This document shows positions 16,035 through 23,608 of a stretch of DNA of 43,346 nucleotides, one piece after another. The translations under genes and the position numbers were made by a program. The notes under the pieces were generated by a model. That model did no database searches. It saw only the letters and a program-made list of their open reading frames with translations, and was not told the DNA's origin. Every line of letters begins with the position of its first letter. The first letter of the stretch is position 1. The stretch comes from Phascolarctobacterium sp. (GTDB lineage: Bacteria > Bacillota > Negativicutes > Acidaminococcales > Acidaminococcaceae), in NCBI GenBank assembly GCA_017623055.1, contig JAGAPX010000029.1, positions 1 through 43,346 of the forward strand. Direction: 5' to 3'.

Positions 16035-17006
16035 TTATTTAGCCTTAACTTGAGCAGGCATAGGCTTGCCTTCCAAACCAGCTAAAATATTATCAACAGT
16101 TAAGAGTGCCATGGCATCCCTTGTTTCAGTAGTAGCGGAAGCCATATGAGGAGTAACAGTTACGTTAGGCAAGCTTAAAAGCTTGTGGTCACCGGGCAAA
16201 GGTTCCGGATCAGTAACGTCCATGGCAGCATGGGCAAGCTTACCACTTAGCAAAGCTTCGTACATAGCCTCGGTATCAATGACCGCACCACGAGAAATGT
16301 TGACAATGCGGGCACCGTCCTTCATTTTGGCAAAAGCTTCCTTATTAAACATACCCTTGGTAGTCGGGTTCAAAGTTACGGCAATAACGATGAAATCTGC
16401 TTGAGCAAGCAGTTCGTCAAAGGTAACGTAGGTTGCACCCAAAGCTTCGTCATCAGCACGACGATTACGATTGTGATAAACAATCTTCATTTTGCTTGCC
16501 TTAGCACGCTCCGCAATGGCGCTACCAATATCGCCCATACCAACTACGCCCAAGGTTTTGTGCGCTAAATCTGTCGCCAAACCGAAGGGTTTGTTCTCGC
16601 CCCATTTGCCACTTTTCACGTGGTCATAAGCAAGAACAATTTTACGAGCGCTATCTAAAATCAAAGCGTAAGCCAAATCCGCAACAGCATCTACCAAAAC
16701 ACCAGGAGTATTACCTACGGGAATGTTACGAGCGTTGCAGGCAGCAATGTCAATATTGTCATAACCAACAGAAGCTTGAGCGATAACTTTCAAGTTGGGA
16801 GCCTTCGCCAAAAGCTCCTCGTTAATTTTAATATTGCCTGTGGAAAAAAGAGCGTCTGCCTTTGCCAACCATTCGTCAAATTGTTCCGCAGGAACCCTGC
16901 CACCTTTTTGCCAGCCCAGCAAATTTACAGCAGCATCTAATTTTTCAAAAGCAACATCGCGCATTTTACCGCTAGCGATTACGGTATATTGTTTTAAGTT
17001 AGTCAT
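16035..17006 (-). CDS. D-isomer 2-hydroxyacid dehydrogenase (glyoxylate/hydroxypyruvate reductase-like)
   Basis: 323 residues of the NAD(P)-dependent D-2-hydroxyacid dehydrogenase family. Dinucleotide-binding GVVGMGDIG lies near 150-158, followed by HNRNRR at the end of the second strand, where Arg residues rather than an acid favour NADPH. Active-site marks are QASVGYDNID (near 80), the Arg in NISRGAVIDTEA, Glu in DPEPLPGDH and the catalytic His in VTPHMASAT. It probably reduces glyoxylate or hydroxypyruvate. An upstream in-frame GTG is only one base from the AAGGAG site, so the ATG at 17004-17006 is preferred. Confidence 0.9.
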   Translation of the reverse strand: MTNLKQYTVIASGKMRDVAFEKLDAAVNLLGWQKGGRVPAEQFDEWLAKADALFSTGNIKINEELLAKAPNLKVIAQASVGYDNIDIAACNARNIPVGNTPGVLVDAVADLAYALILDSARKIVLAYDHVKSGKWGENKPFGLATDLAHKTLGVVGMGDIGSAIAERAKASKMKIVYHNRNRRADDEALGATYVTFDELLAQADFIVIAVTLNPTTKGMFNKEAFAKMKDGARIVNISRGAVIDTEAMYEALLSGKLAHAAMDVTDPEPLPGDHKLLSLPNVTVTPHMASATTETRDAMALLTVDNILAGLEGKPMPAQVKAK

Positions 17007-17020
17007 AAAGCTCACGCTCC

Positions 17021-17530
17021 TTACAATAAATAAATCTGTTTAACCAAAAGAATAGCCAACGCTATCCCCGCACACATCTTGCCAATAAGAGCAAGAAATC
17101 TCATCTTCGCAGTTTCCCACGCAAGATGCCAGGCATCCTGTCGCATACCGCTACGCAAGTATTCGTAAATAAAGGCTGTTACGAAAGCGCCACACACGCC
17201 GCCAACGAAAGAGCCTAAAATTGGAAAGAACCCAGTACCAATCAAAGTACCAAAGAAACCGCCAACGCCAATGAACAGCACAGCAACCCAAGGCACCTTA
17301 TACCTTTTTATGCCAAACAGGGACACGCAAAACTCCCAAGCTTCCCCCAGTACATAAATAAGAACCATAGCTGAAAGCAATCGCATATCAAAATATTTGG
17401 CTTCATCATAAAAAGCAAACCCTAAGCTGGTCAACATCATCAAGCTGTTGCCAGGCAAATCGAAAATAGTCAGCAGTGGTCCCAATACCACGATGATACC
17501 GGCAACCAACCATTCTAAGAATAATTGCAT
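17021..17530 (-). CDS. DUF456 family membrane protein
   Basis: 169 residues with four to five hydrophobic segments and glycine-rich helices (FIGVGGFFGTLIGTGFFPI, GSFVGGVCGAFV) typical of DUF456. Function unknown in the family. Start ATG after TAGGAGG. First gene of the operon leading to cstA, with an extended -10 promoter directly upstream, and divergent from the MscS gene. Confidence 0.85.
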   Translation of the reverse strand: MQLFLEWLVAGIIVVLGPLLTIFDLPGNSLMMLTSLGFAFYDEAKYFDMRLLSAMVLIYVLGEAWEFCVSLFGIKRYKVPWVAVLFIGVGGFFGTLIGTGFFPILGSFVGGVCGAFVTAFIYEYLRSGMRQDAWHLAWETAKMRFLALIGKMCAGIALAILLVKQIYLL

Positions 17531-17559
17531 ACGCTACCTCCTAGGGTTTTATTAGGATA

Positions 17560-17568
17560 ATTATAACA
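17560..17568 (-). promoter_or_regulatory. extended -10 promoter of the DUF456-cstA operon
   Basis: TGTTATAAT on the minus strand (TATAAT at 17560-17565), about 30 bp before the start codon. Confidence 0.5.
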
Positions 17569-17616
17569 CAGAACAGAGTAAGCTAATTTAAATAAATTGA
17601 AAAATATGTAAACTGA

Positions 17617-17645
17617 TTGTTTTAGCCATACTAAGATGATAGAAT
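17617..17645 (+). promoter_or_regulatory. promoter of the mscS-trx pair
   Basis: -35 TTGTTT (17617-17622), 17-bp spacer, -10 TAGAAT (17640-17645). Confidence 0.55.
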
Positions 17646-17676
17646 ATAGTCAGATATTGAGTTTATGGAGGATTTT

Positions 17677-18777
17677 ATGGAAGAAATCACAACGATTTTA
17701 GCACCTTGGTACAATTCCATCGTAGCACTCATCGGTTTTGCCATCGTGCGCTATTTATATAAGAAGGTTATTTTAAGAATTCTGCGCAAGGTGACAGAGC
17801 TTAGCCCCTTTTCTTATGACGAAGATATTTTGAACGCCTTTGAACAACCTATTAACGTGATGCTCTACATCGGAGGCATTTACACTGCCATTAATTTGGC
17901 ACCCATCGCCACAGATTACTGGGCAGCTTTTTTGGACAAAGTTTTGCGTAGCGCCATCGTACTGTGCTTCTTCTGGGGTTGCTACAATATGAGCGATACT
18001 ACTCATGGCGTTTTGCTGAAAGTTTTAGAACGTGCAGGAATCCGCTCTGAAGAAGCTGTGTCCAATATTTTCTCTACTATCTTGCGTGTACTTATCGTTG
18101 TTTTGTGCTTCGTTACTGTTGCTAAAGAATGGAACTACGACATCAGCGCCTTTATCGCTTCCTTGGGTATTGGCTCCTTAGCAGTAGCCTTTGCTGCAAA
18201 AGATGCCCTCGCCAATGTTTTCGGCAGCTTGATTATTATTTTGGACAAACCCTTCCAAGTTGGCGAATGGGTTTTGGCAAACGGCTATGAAGGCATCGTA
18301 GAAAAGGTTACCTTCCGTAGCACCTGCTTGCGCACTTTCCCCCACGAACTAGTTTACATTCCCAACTCTCTTTTGAGTAACACTCCCATCATTAACTACA
18401 GTCGTCGTGAAAAACGTCGCATCGATTTTATCTTGGGCTTAACTTACAGTACGACTCATGACCAAATGCTGCAAGTAATCGATAGAATCCAAAACTACTT
18501 GTCTGCGCAGGAAGATTTGCATACTGACGACATCCGTGTACACTTCTTCCAATATGGCGCCAGCAGCTTGGACATTCGTGTAACCTGTCACGCAAAGACC
18601 GGTGAAAGCTTAAGATATTTGGACATCGTGCAACGCATCAACTTGGATTTAATGAAAATTATGGAAGAAATTGGCGTAAGCTGCGCATTCCCCAGCACCA
18701 GCCTTTATTTTGAAACCCCGCTCAAAAATGAGCTTGTAAATGCAAAAGATTTAGTTGCCACCGAACAAAAAGCTTAG
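17677..18777 (+). CDS. small-conductance mechanosensitive channel (MscS family)
   Basis: 366 residues. Four or so membrane segments fill the first 180 residues; the pore helix with the family pattern of glycines and alanines (ASLGIGSLAVAFAAKDALAN) is followed by the beta domain (FQVGEWVLANGYEGIVEKV, STCLRTFPHELVYIPNSLL) and an alpha/beta C-terminal vestibule. It releases solutes on hypo-osmotic shock. GGAGG (17667-17671) fixes the ATG at 17677; an in-frame ATG 12 nt earlier overlaps that site. Thioredoxin follows 14 bp later, probably in one transcript. Confidence 0.92.
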   Translation: MEEITTILAPWYNSIVALIGFAIVRYLYKKVILRILRKVTELSPFSYDEDILNAFEQPINVMLYIGGIYTAINLAPIATDYWAAFLDKVLRSAIVLCFFWGCYNMSDTTHGVLLKVLERAGIRSEEAVSNIFSTILRVLIVVLCFVTVAKEWNYDISAFIASLGIGSLAVAFAAKDALANVFGSLIIILDKPFQVGEWVLANGYEGIVEKVTFRSTCLRTFPHELVYIPNSLLSNTPIINYSRREKRRIDFILGLTYSTTHDQMLQVIDRIQNYLSAQEDLHTDDIRVHFFQYGASSLDIRVTCHAKTGESLRYLDIVQRINLDLMKIMEEIGVSCAFPSTSLYFETPLKNELVNAKDLVATEQKA

Positions 18778-18791
18778 AAAGGAAGATGACT

Positions 18792-19097
18792 ATGGCTTTA
18801 GAAATTAATATGAACAATTTTAAAGAAGAAGTTTTGGAAGCTAAAGAAACTGTTTTGGCAGACTTCTGGGCTCCGTGGTGCGGTCCTTGTCGTATGCAAG
18901 GCCCCGTCTTAGAAAAATTTGCAGAAGCAAATCCTGACGTAAAGGTTGTTAAGATTAACGTAGACGATAATCAAGAGTTAGCAATGCAATTTAAAATTAT
19001 GAGCATTCCCTCCATGATTGTCTTTAAAAATGGCGAAGCAGTAAACTGCGCAGTTGGCTTGCAATCTAAAGCTGCCTTGGAAGAATTGGTTAAGTAA
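18792..19097 (+). CDS. trxA: thioredoxin
   Basis: 101 residues, one thioredoxin domain with the classical redox motif WCGPC (29-33) inside FWAPWCGPCRM and the cis-proline in MSIPSM (about 72-77). No signal peptide, so a cytoplasmic disulfide reductase. Two in-frame ATGs exist; AAGGAAG touches the first directly and lies 6 nt before the second (18792), so the second is chosen. Cotranscribed with the MscS gene and ended by the terminator at 19118-19153. Confidence 0.93.
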   Translation: MALEINMNNFKEEVLEAKETVLADFWAPWCGPCRMQGPVLEKFAEANPDVKVVKINVDDNQELAMQFKIMSIPSMIVFKNGEAVNCAVGLQSKAALEELVK

Positions 19098-19117
19098 AAA
19101 TCAATCGCACTTACAAA

Positions 19118-19153
19118 GAGCGTTCAGTTAAAAACTGGACGCTCTTTTTTATT
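19118..19153 (+). terminator. terminator of the mscS-trxA transcript
   Basis: 11-bp stem AGAGCGTTCAG/CTGGACGCTCT (one G-T pair) at 19118-19128 and 19136-19146, then TTTTTTATTT. Confidence 0.92.
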
Positions 19154-19206
19154 TAGAAACTAGCATATTTCACCTCTGTCGATTAAGCATTTAATTGAGA
19201 TTTATG

Positions 19207-19236
19207 CAAAAAAGCCTGTGCAAAAAGCACAGGCCT
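19207..19236 (-). terminator. terminator downstream of tRNA-Arg
   Basis: Stem GCCTGTGC/GCACAGGC (19214-19221 with 19227-19234), five-base loop, T-run on the minus strand at 19208-19213. Confidence 0.9.
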
Positions 19237-19247
19237 TGTTTTTAAAA

Positions 19248-19324
19248 TGGTGATCCCGGCCAGAGTCGAACTGGCGACCTACTGCTTAGGAGGCAGTTGC
19301 TCTATCCTACTGAGCTACGGAACC
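19248..19324 (-). tRNA. tRNA-Arg (anticodon CCU)
   Basis: 77 nt including an encoded CCA. The acceptor arm GGTTCCG pairs with CGGGATC; D-arm GCTC/GAGC; anticodon stem ACTGC/GCAGT around loop CTCCTAA, giving CCU, which reads AGG; T-arm CCAGTTCGACTCTGG. It lies 18 bp behind the 101-residue CDS without a separate clear promoter, so it may be processed from that transcript. Confidence 0.95.
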
Positions 19325-19342
19325 GCAATATTTAGTTTAAGA

Positions 19343-19648
19343 TTAAAGAGTTTCCGCCATTCCCGGAGGCATGCTCCATTCAACGCGAACTTTGGTATAA
19401 ACCCACAGACGAGTCAGGCAGGTTTTGAAATTTCCCAGGCTGGACAGCGGGTCCAAGGTTACTTCCACGAAGGTTCTGATGTCGTCGCCATCGGGAACTT
19501 CCAAGGTCAAAGGTTTCGCCAAGAAATCTTCTACCAATTTTTTCGCTTCTTCAGAGGCGATAGTTACTTCTGCGCTTTTGGTCTCTTCATTATAGGTTAC
19601 GAAGCCATAAGTGCAATTGTAATTAAGGGTAACAGCAAATTTTTCCAT
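19343..19648 (-). CDS. hypothetical protein (101 aa)
   Basis: 101 residues, soluble, mixed alpha/beta; no known motif. Features: an N-terminal beta-rich stretch with NYNCTYGFVTYNEE, a central helix (SEEAKKLVEDFL) and a C-terminal SMPPGMAETL. ATG follows TAGGAGGGG, and an extended -10 (19675-19683) lies just upstream, so it is well expressed in principle. Located between ppk and tRNA-Arg on the same strand. Confidence 0.75.
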   Translation of the reverse strand: MEKFAVTLNYNCTYGFVTYNEETKSAEVTIASEEAKKLVEDFLAKPLTLEVPDGDDIRTFVEVTLDPLSSLGNFKTCLTRLWVYTKVRVEWSMPPGMAETL

Positions 19649-19674
19649 ATTTAACCCCTCCTAAACTAACCTAC

Positions 19675-19683
19675 ATTATAACA
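19675..19683 (-). promoter_or_regulatory. extended -10 promoter for the 101-aa gene and probably tRNA-Arg
   Basis: TGTTATAAT on the minus strand (TATAAT at 19675-19680), about 27 bp before the start codon. Confidence 0.5.
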
Positions 19684-19710
19684 ATTTTGATTAGTTAGAG
19701 CAATATATAT

Positions 19711-21813
19711 TTACCTACGACTATGCATAGGCTGTAAACGTGCTTGCATGGGGAGTTTGTCAGCAGTGGCAGCAATCTGCGCCAATTCGTACAAATGACT
19801 TTGCGCACTCACAACTTCTGCCTTATTACGCACTCTGCGGTACGCACCGTTGGATTGCATCATATGAGCACCCACGTTATCACGCAGGTACAAATCAAGC
19901 AAACCCTTTACGCGGGCAAGATGGTCTTCGCTTTCCACAGGGAAGAAAAGTTCCACGCGGTCATTAAGGTTACGGGGCATCCAGTCTGCGCTGGAAAGAT
20001 ACAACTGCTCGTTGCCGCCATTAGCAAACCAGAAGATGCGGCTGTGTTCCAGCTGACGACCTACAATACTACGCACCGTAATATTTTCGCTAATACCTTC
20101 GATACCGGTACGCAAACCGCAAATACCACGCACGATAAGTTCAATTTGCACACCATTGGCAGAAGCCTCGTAAAGTTTTTGAATAACAGGGTAATCTATC
20201 AAGCTGTTCATCTTAGCAATGATATGACCACCCTTGCCTGACTTCGCCAAGGCAATTTCGTTATCAATAAGGGCGTAAATTTTTTCACGCAAACCTAAAG
20301 GCGCCATAACCAGCTTGTTCCAAACGGGAGGTTCAGAATAGCCGGAAAGCAAGTTAAAGAATGCCGAAGCGTCACTACCAAACTGATCGTTAGCAGTCAT
20401 AAGACCTAAATCCGTGTAAAGCTTCGCAGTGTTATCGTTGTAGTTACCGGTGCCAAGATGCAGGTAACGTTTAATACCATTTGCTTCCTTGCGCACAATC
20501 AAAATAATTTTGGCGTGGGTCTTTAAGCCCACCAAGCCGTAAATTACGTGGCACCCTGCCTGTTCCAAACGTCTTGCCCAAATAATATTGTTTTCTTCAT
20601 CAAAGCGAGCCTTCAGTTCCACCAGAACCGTTACTTGCTTGCCGTTCTCCGCTGCTTTCGCCAAAGCTGCTACGATGGGAGAGTTACCGCTAACACGGTA
20701 CAAGGTCTGTTTAATCGCCAAAACCTTGGGGTCGTTGGCAGCATCATTTACCAATTTTACAACGGGGTCAAAGCTTTCATAAGGATGGTGCAGTAAAATA
20801 TCCTTTTGCCTGATGGCAGCAAAGATGTCCTCGCCTTCCAAAAGTTCTGCCGGCTGTTGGGGCTTAAAGGGTTCGTAAAGCCAAGGCCACATTCCTTTAA
20901 GACCTGTAAATTTAAAGAAACAGGTAGCGTCAAGAGGTGCATTTATTTCGTAAACCTCCATATCGCTAACGTCTAAGTTTTCTTCCAAGAATTTCTTAAT
21001 GCGGTTGTTATTGGTTTTGTAAATTTCCAAGCGAACAGGAGCGCCACGCTTACGCTTACGCAGAGATTTTTCTACCTCTTTCAGCAAATCGTCAATATCG
21101 TCCTCGTCCACGTCAAGGTCAGAATCACGAGTTACCCTAAAGGGAACCATATCTAAAATTTGGCAGCCATTAAATAAATCAGCACAATGGCTGGCAATAA
21201 TATCTTCCAAGAAAACGAAGGTACGCTTCGCCTCGCAGGGAACTTCTGTAATACGGTCAAGCACGGAAGGAACCTGTACCAACCCCATGCTGTGCTCGCC
21301 TTCACCGTTGATAAGTTCCACTGCCAAGTTCAAGGTTTTATTCGCCAAGAAGGGGAAGGGTCTGGAAGCATCTACCGCCATGGGAGTAAGCACGGGGTAA
21401 ACAACCTCGCGATAATATTCTTCCAACCAGTCCTTGCCCAAATCCGTAAGGTTCGCCGCACGTCTAAAGTGCAAGCCTACACCGTCCATTTCTTTCATTA
21501 AAGCCAAAAGGTATTTGCTTTGAGTCTTTACTTGCTCGTGAGCAGCTTCAGAAATCGCATCAAGCTGTTCCTTAACGCTCATACCGGAAGCATCACGTTT
21601 TTCCACACCATTATCGAAATTATCCCACAAGCCTGCCACGCGCACCATAAAGAACTCGTCAAGATTGGACGCAGTAATGGCGATAAACTTTAAACGCTCC
21701 AAGAGAGGTGTATCCTTAACGGAAGCCTCCTTCAAAACACGCAGGTTAAACTTTAACCAGCTTAACTCGCGATTGTAAAAATATTCAGGTTTAGTCAAAT
21801 CTAAAGCTTTCAT
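19711..21813 (-). CDS. ppk: polyphosphate kinase 1
   Basis: 700 residues, the full Ppk1 length. It polymerises ATP gamma-phosphate into polyphosphate, reversibly. Domains in order: N-terminal helical domain starting YFNRELSWL-like (YFYNRELSWLKFN), head domain, then two phospholipase-D-like catalytic domains. The phosphorylated histidine is His433 in GLKTHAKI; the second conserved histidine is His590 in LEHSRIFWFANGG. ATP-site Arg/Lys in HHPYESFDPV and KQTLYRVS are present. It starts 6 bp after the Ppx-like gene, so the kinase and a phosphatase-family protein share one transcript. No clear terminator follows. Confidence 0.96.
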   Translation of the reverse strand: MKALDLTKPEYFYNRELSWLKFNLRVLKEASVKDTPLLERLKFIAITASNLDEFFMVRVAGLWDNFDNGVEKRDASGMSVKEQLDAISEAAHEQVKTQSKYLLALMKEMDGVGLHFRRAANLTDLGKDWLEEYYREVVYPVLTPMAVDASRPFPFLANKTLNLAVELINGEGEHSMGLVQVPSVLDRITEVPCEAKRTFVFLEDIIASHCADLFNGCQILDMVPFRVTRDSDLDVDEDDIDDLLKEVEKSLRKRKRGAPVRLEIYKTNNNRIKKFLEENLDVSDMEVYEINAPLDATCFFKFTGLKGMWPWLYEPFKPQQPAELLEGEDIFAAIRQKDILLHHPYESFDPVVKLVNDAANDPKVLAIKQTLYRVSGNSPIVAALAKAAENGKQVTVLVELKARFDEENNIIWARRLEQAGCHVIYGLVGLKTHAKIILIVRKEANGIKRYLHLGTGNYNDNTAKLYTDLGLMTANDQFGSDASAFFNLLSGYSEPPVWNKLVMAPLGLREKIYALIDNEIALAKSGKGGHIIAKMNSLIDYPVIQKLYEASANGVQIELIVRGICGLRTGIEGISENITVRSIVGRQLEHSRIFWFANGGNEQLYLSSADWMPRNLNDRVELFFPVESEDHLARVKGLLDLYLRDNVGAHMMQSNGAYRRVRNKAEVVSAQSHLYELAQIAATADKLPMQARLQPMHSRR

Positions 21814-21819
21814 TAATCA

Positions 21820-23370
21820 TCAATCCTCTAAACGCTGTAAAACTGCTTCCAAGCCATAAACTTCTTCAAAGAAGCTTGCCTTAGCCGCAAAGGTCCATTC
21901 TTCTAGCGCCAAATCATTTTTGCTGGTAGCCTGCACCACCATTGCATTATCCTTAATATTTACGCTGCATTGTCTAATTTTTTGCAAATAACTGCGGTCA
22001 AGAGCATCTGCCAGACGAAGAATTGCCGCCAGCTTCGCCACTACTGCCACCATATCCTTATCAATGGCAGGAGCCTTGGTGTTTGTTCTGTCAAAAAGTT
22101 TGTTGGCGTGGTAATAAGCAGCAAGAGCAATAATCTTTTTGTCCCTATCGCTGAAGCCAATAATATCCGTCGCCATAATCAATTCATAAGTATGGGAAGA
22201 ATGGCTGCGCATGCAAATATATTTGCCCAAATCATGCACAATGGCAGCGCCACGCAAAAGCAAGCGTTCACGCTCGCCCATACCGTAATGCTTCGCCAGC
22301 TTGTCAAACATCAAAAGAGAAAGGCGCTCCACTTGGGTAACGTGTTTTTTATCGTATAAATAACGCTTGCCAATACAATGGAACAAGCTAATAAGCTCTT
22401 GCTCCCAATATTTGCACAAGGCTTCGCTAGTCTTGGTGCCAATATGCAAAAGCTGCATACCATCAATAAAGCGGTCGCCGGTAACAATAATTTCTTTGGC
22501 GGGAACAAGGTCAAGCAGCTGCTCGTACAAAAGCACTGTGGGAAGCACCAGCTCTGCCACGCTTTCCGGAATATTATAAACCTTGATAAGCTGGGGCAGG
22601 TTCAGCTTACGCATCTTGCTAAAGAAGTTTTGAAAATCTTCCGCAGCAATGCGATGCACCTTTTGGGCAACGTCCAAACCCAGCATTTTTAAAACAAGCT
22701 CAGTTTCCGTACCGCTCAGAACCAAGTAACGCACATGATCCTGTTGCAGTTCACGACGTACGGAGCCAATGGTACTGGAAAGAAATTCCGTCAACGCCCT
22801 GTTAAAGTGCATACTTTCACGCTTATTACGCTCGAAACTTTCTTTAATACGAATAATGCCTACGTGCAAATTTTGTTGGTATTTAATCTCCTCGTCTTGC
22901 ACGAAGGTAATACCCAAGCCACCGGAAGAAATATCCATCATCAGCATACCTTCACGGTCGCTGGTAATCTTGCTTTCTTTCAAAGTATTGCGGATGGCAA
23001 CAAACTTAGTGTAAATTTCGCGAGGCATATCCACAACGTCAACTACCAAACCTGTTTTGCTATAAATTTGGTCCAGCAAAAAGATTTGGTTGCGTGCTTC
23101 ACGAACTGCAGTAGTCGCCTGTATCTTATATTCTTCCACACCATATTCTTCCATCAACGCCTTAAAACCTAGAAGAATATCACAAATCTCGTTCACAAGA
23201 CTAAAGGGAATAATATTATTCTTAAAAGTTTCTTCGCCTAAACGCACACGCTTGTTACAGCATTCAACAATTTTATATTTATCAATACCACGGTATTCGG
23301 TAATCTGCATGCTAATCATCTCAGAGCCTAAATGAATGGCAGCAAAGGTTGTGTAAGATTTACGCTTCAT
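21820..23370 (-). CDS. divergent Ppx/GppA-like protein with C-terminal HD domain
   Basis: 516 residues. Overall order matches exopolyphosphatase/GppA: two actin-like (ASKHA) subdomains, then an HD domain (LLLRGAAIVHDLGKY, later YHANKLF). The N-terminal phosphate-binding motif, normally DIGSNS, reads IHLGSE (12-17), and the second, normally D(I/L)GGGSTE, reads DISSGGLG (146-153). The region of the catalytic Glu is VVDMPREIYTKF instead of the usual SGxEEA. The phosphate-handling core is therefore altered while the HD metal ligands look intact. It may be a regulatory, HD-dependent or binding protein rather than a standard phosphatase. Encoded directly upstream of ppk. Confidence 0.85.
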   Translation of the reverse strand: MKRKSYTTFAAIHLGSEMISMQITEYRGIDKYKIVECCNKRVRLGEETFKNNIIPFSLVNEICDILLGFKALMEEYGVEEYKIQATTAVREARNQIFLLDQIYSKTGLVVDVVDMPREIYTKFVAIRNTLKESKITSDREGMLMMDISSGGLGITFVQDEEIKYQQNLHVGIIRIKESFERNKRESMHFNRALTEFLSSTIGSVRRELQQDHVRYLVLSGTETELVLKMLGLDVAQKVHRIAAEDFQNFFSKMRKLNLPQLIKVYNIPESVAELVLPTVLLYEQLLDLVPAKEIIVTGDRFIDGMQLLHIGTKTSEALCKYWEQELISLFHCIGKRYLYDKKHVTQVERLSLLMFDKLAKHYGMGERERLLLRGAAIVHDLGKYICMRSHSSHTYELIMATDIIGFSDRDKKIIALAAYYHANKLFDRTNTKAPAIDKDMVAVVAKLAAILRLADALDRSYLQKIRQCSVNIKDNAMVVQATSKNDLALEEWTFAAKASFFEEVYGLEAVLQRLED

Positions 23371-23394
23371 GGCACAATCCTCCTTGATTCATAC

Positions 23395-23460
23395 TGTATA
23401 CTTTTCTCTACCATCAAACAAAATCCTGCGCTTTCACATTCTTTTAACAATGTATACTTT
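23395..23460. repeat. two copies of TGTATACTTT in the ppx intergenic region
   Basis: Identical 10-mers at 23395-23404 and 23451-23460, 56 bp apart, each centred on the palindrome GTATAC. The first overlaps the likely promoter region of the Ppx-like/ppk operon. Candidate regulator sites or duplicated -10-like sequences. Confidence 0.4.
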
Positions 23461-23485
23461 GCTAGGAAGAATCTTGCTTCACTGA

Positions 23486-23501
23486 TGTTTCGCGTGAAAC
23501 A
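23486..23501. promoter_or_regulatory. parS-like ParB (Spo0J) binding site
   Basis: TGTTTCGCGTGAAACA matches the bacterial parS consensus TGTTTCACGTGAAACA at 15 of 16 positions and is itself a near-perfect palindrome. ParB nucleates here to organise and segregate the origin region; such sites usually lie in the origin half of the chromosome. It sits in non-coding DNA between the two divergent Ppx/GppA genes. Confidence 0.7.
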
Positions 23502-23608
23502 TTTTTAAAAGTCAAAGTATAAGACGACTTAAAGAAAATTTTAGCAGGATTTTTGCAAAACAGAGAAAATATATACAGTAATACTCTCTTGACCGCGAGG
23601 TAGTAAAT

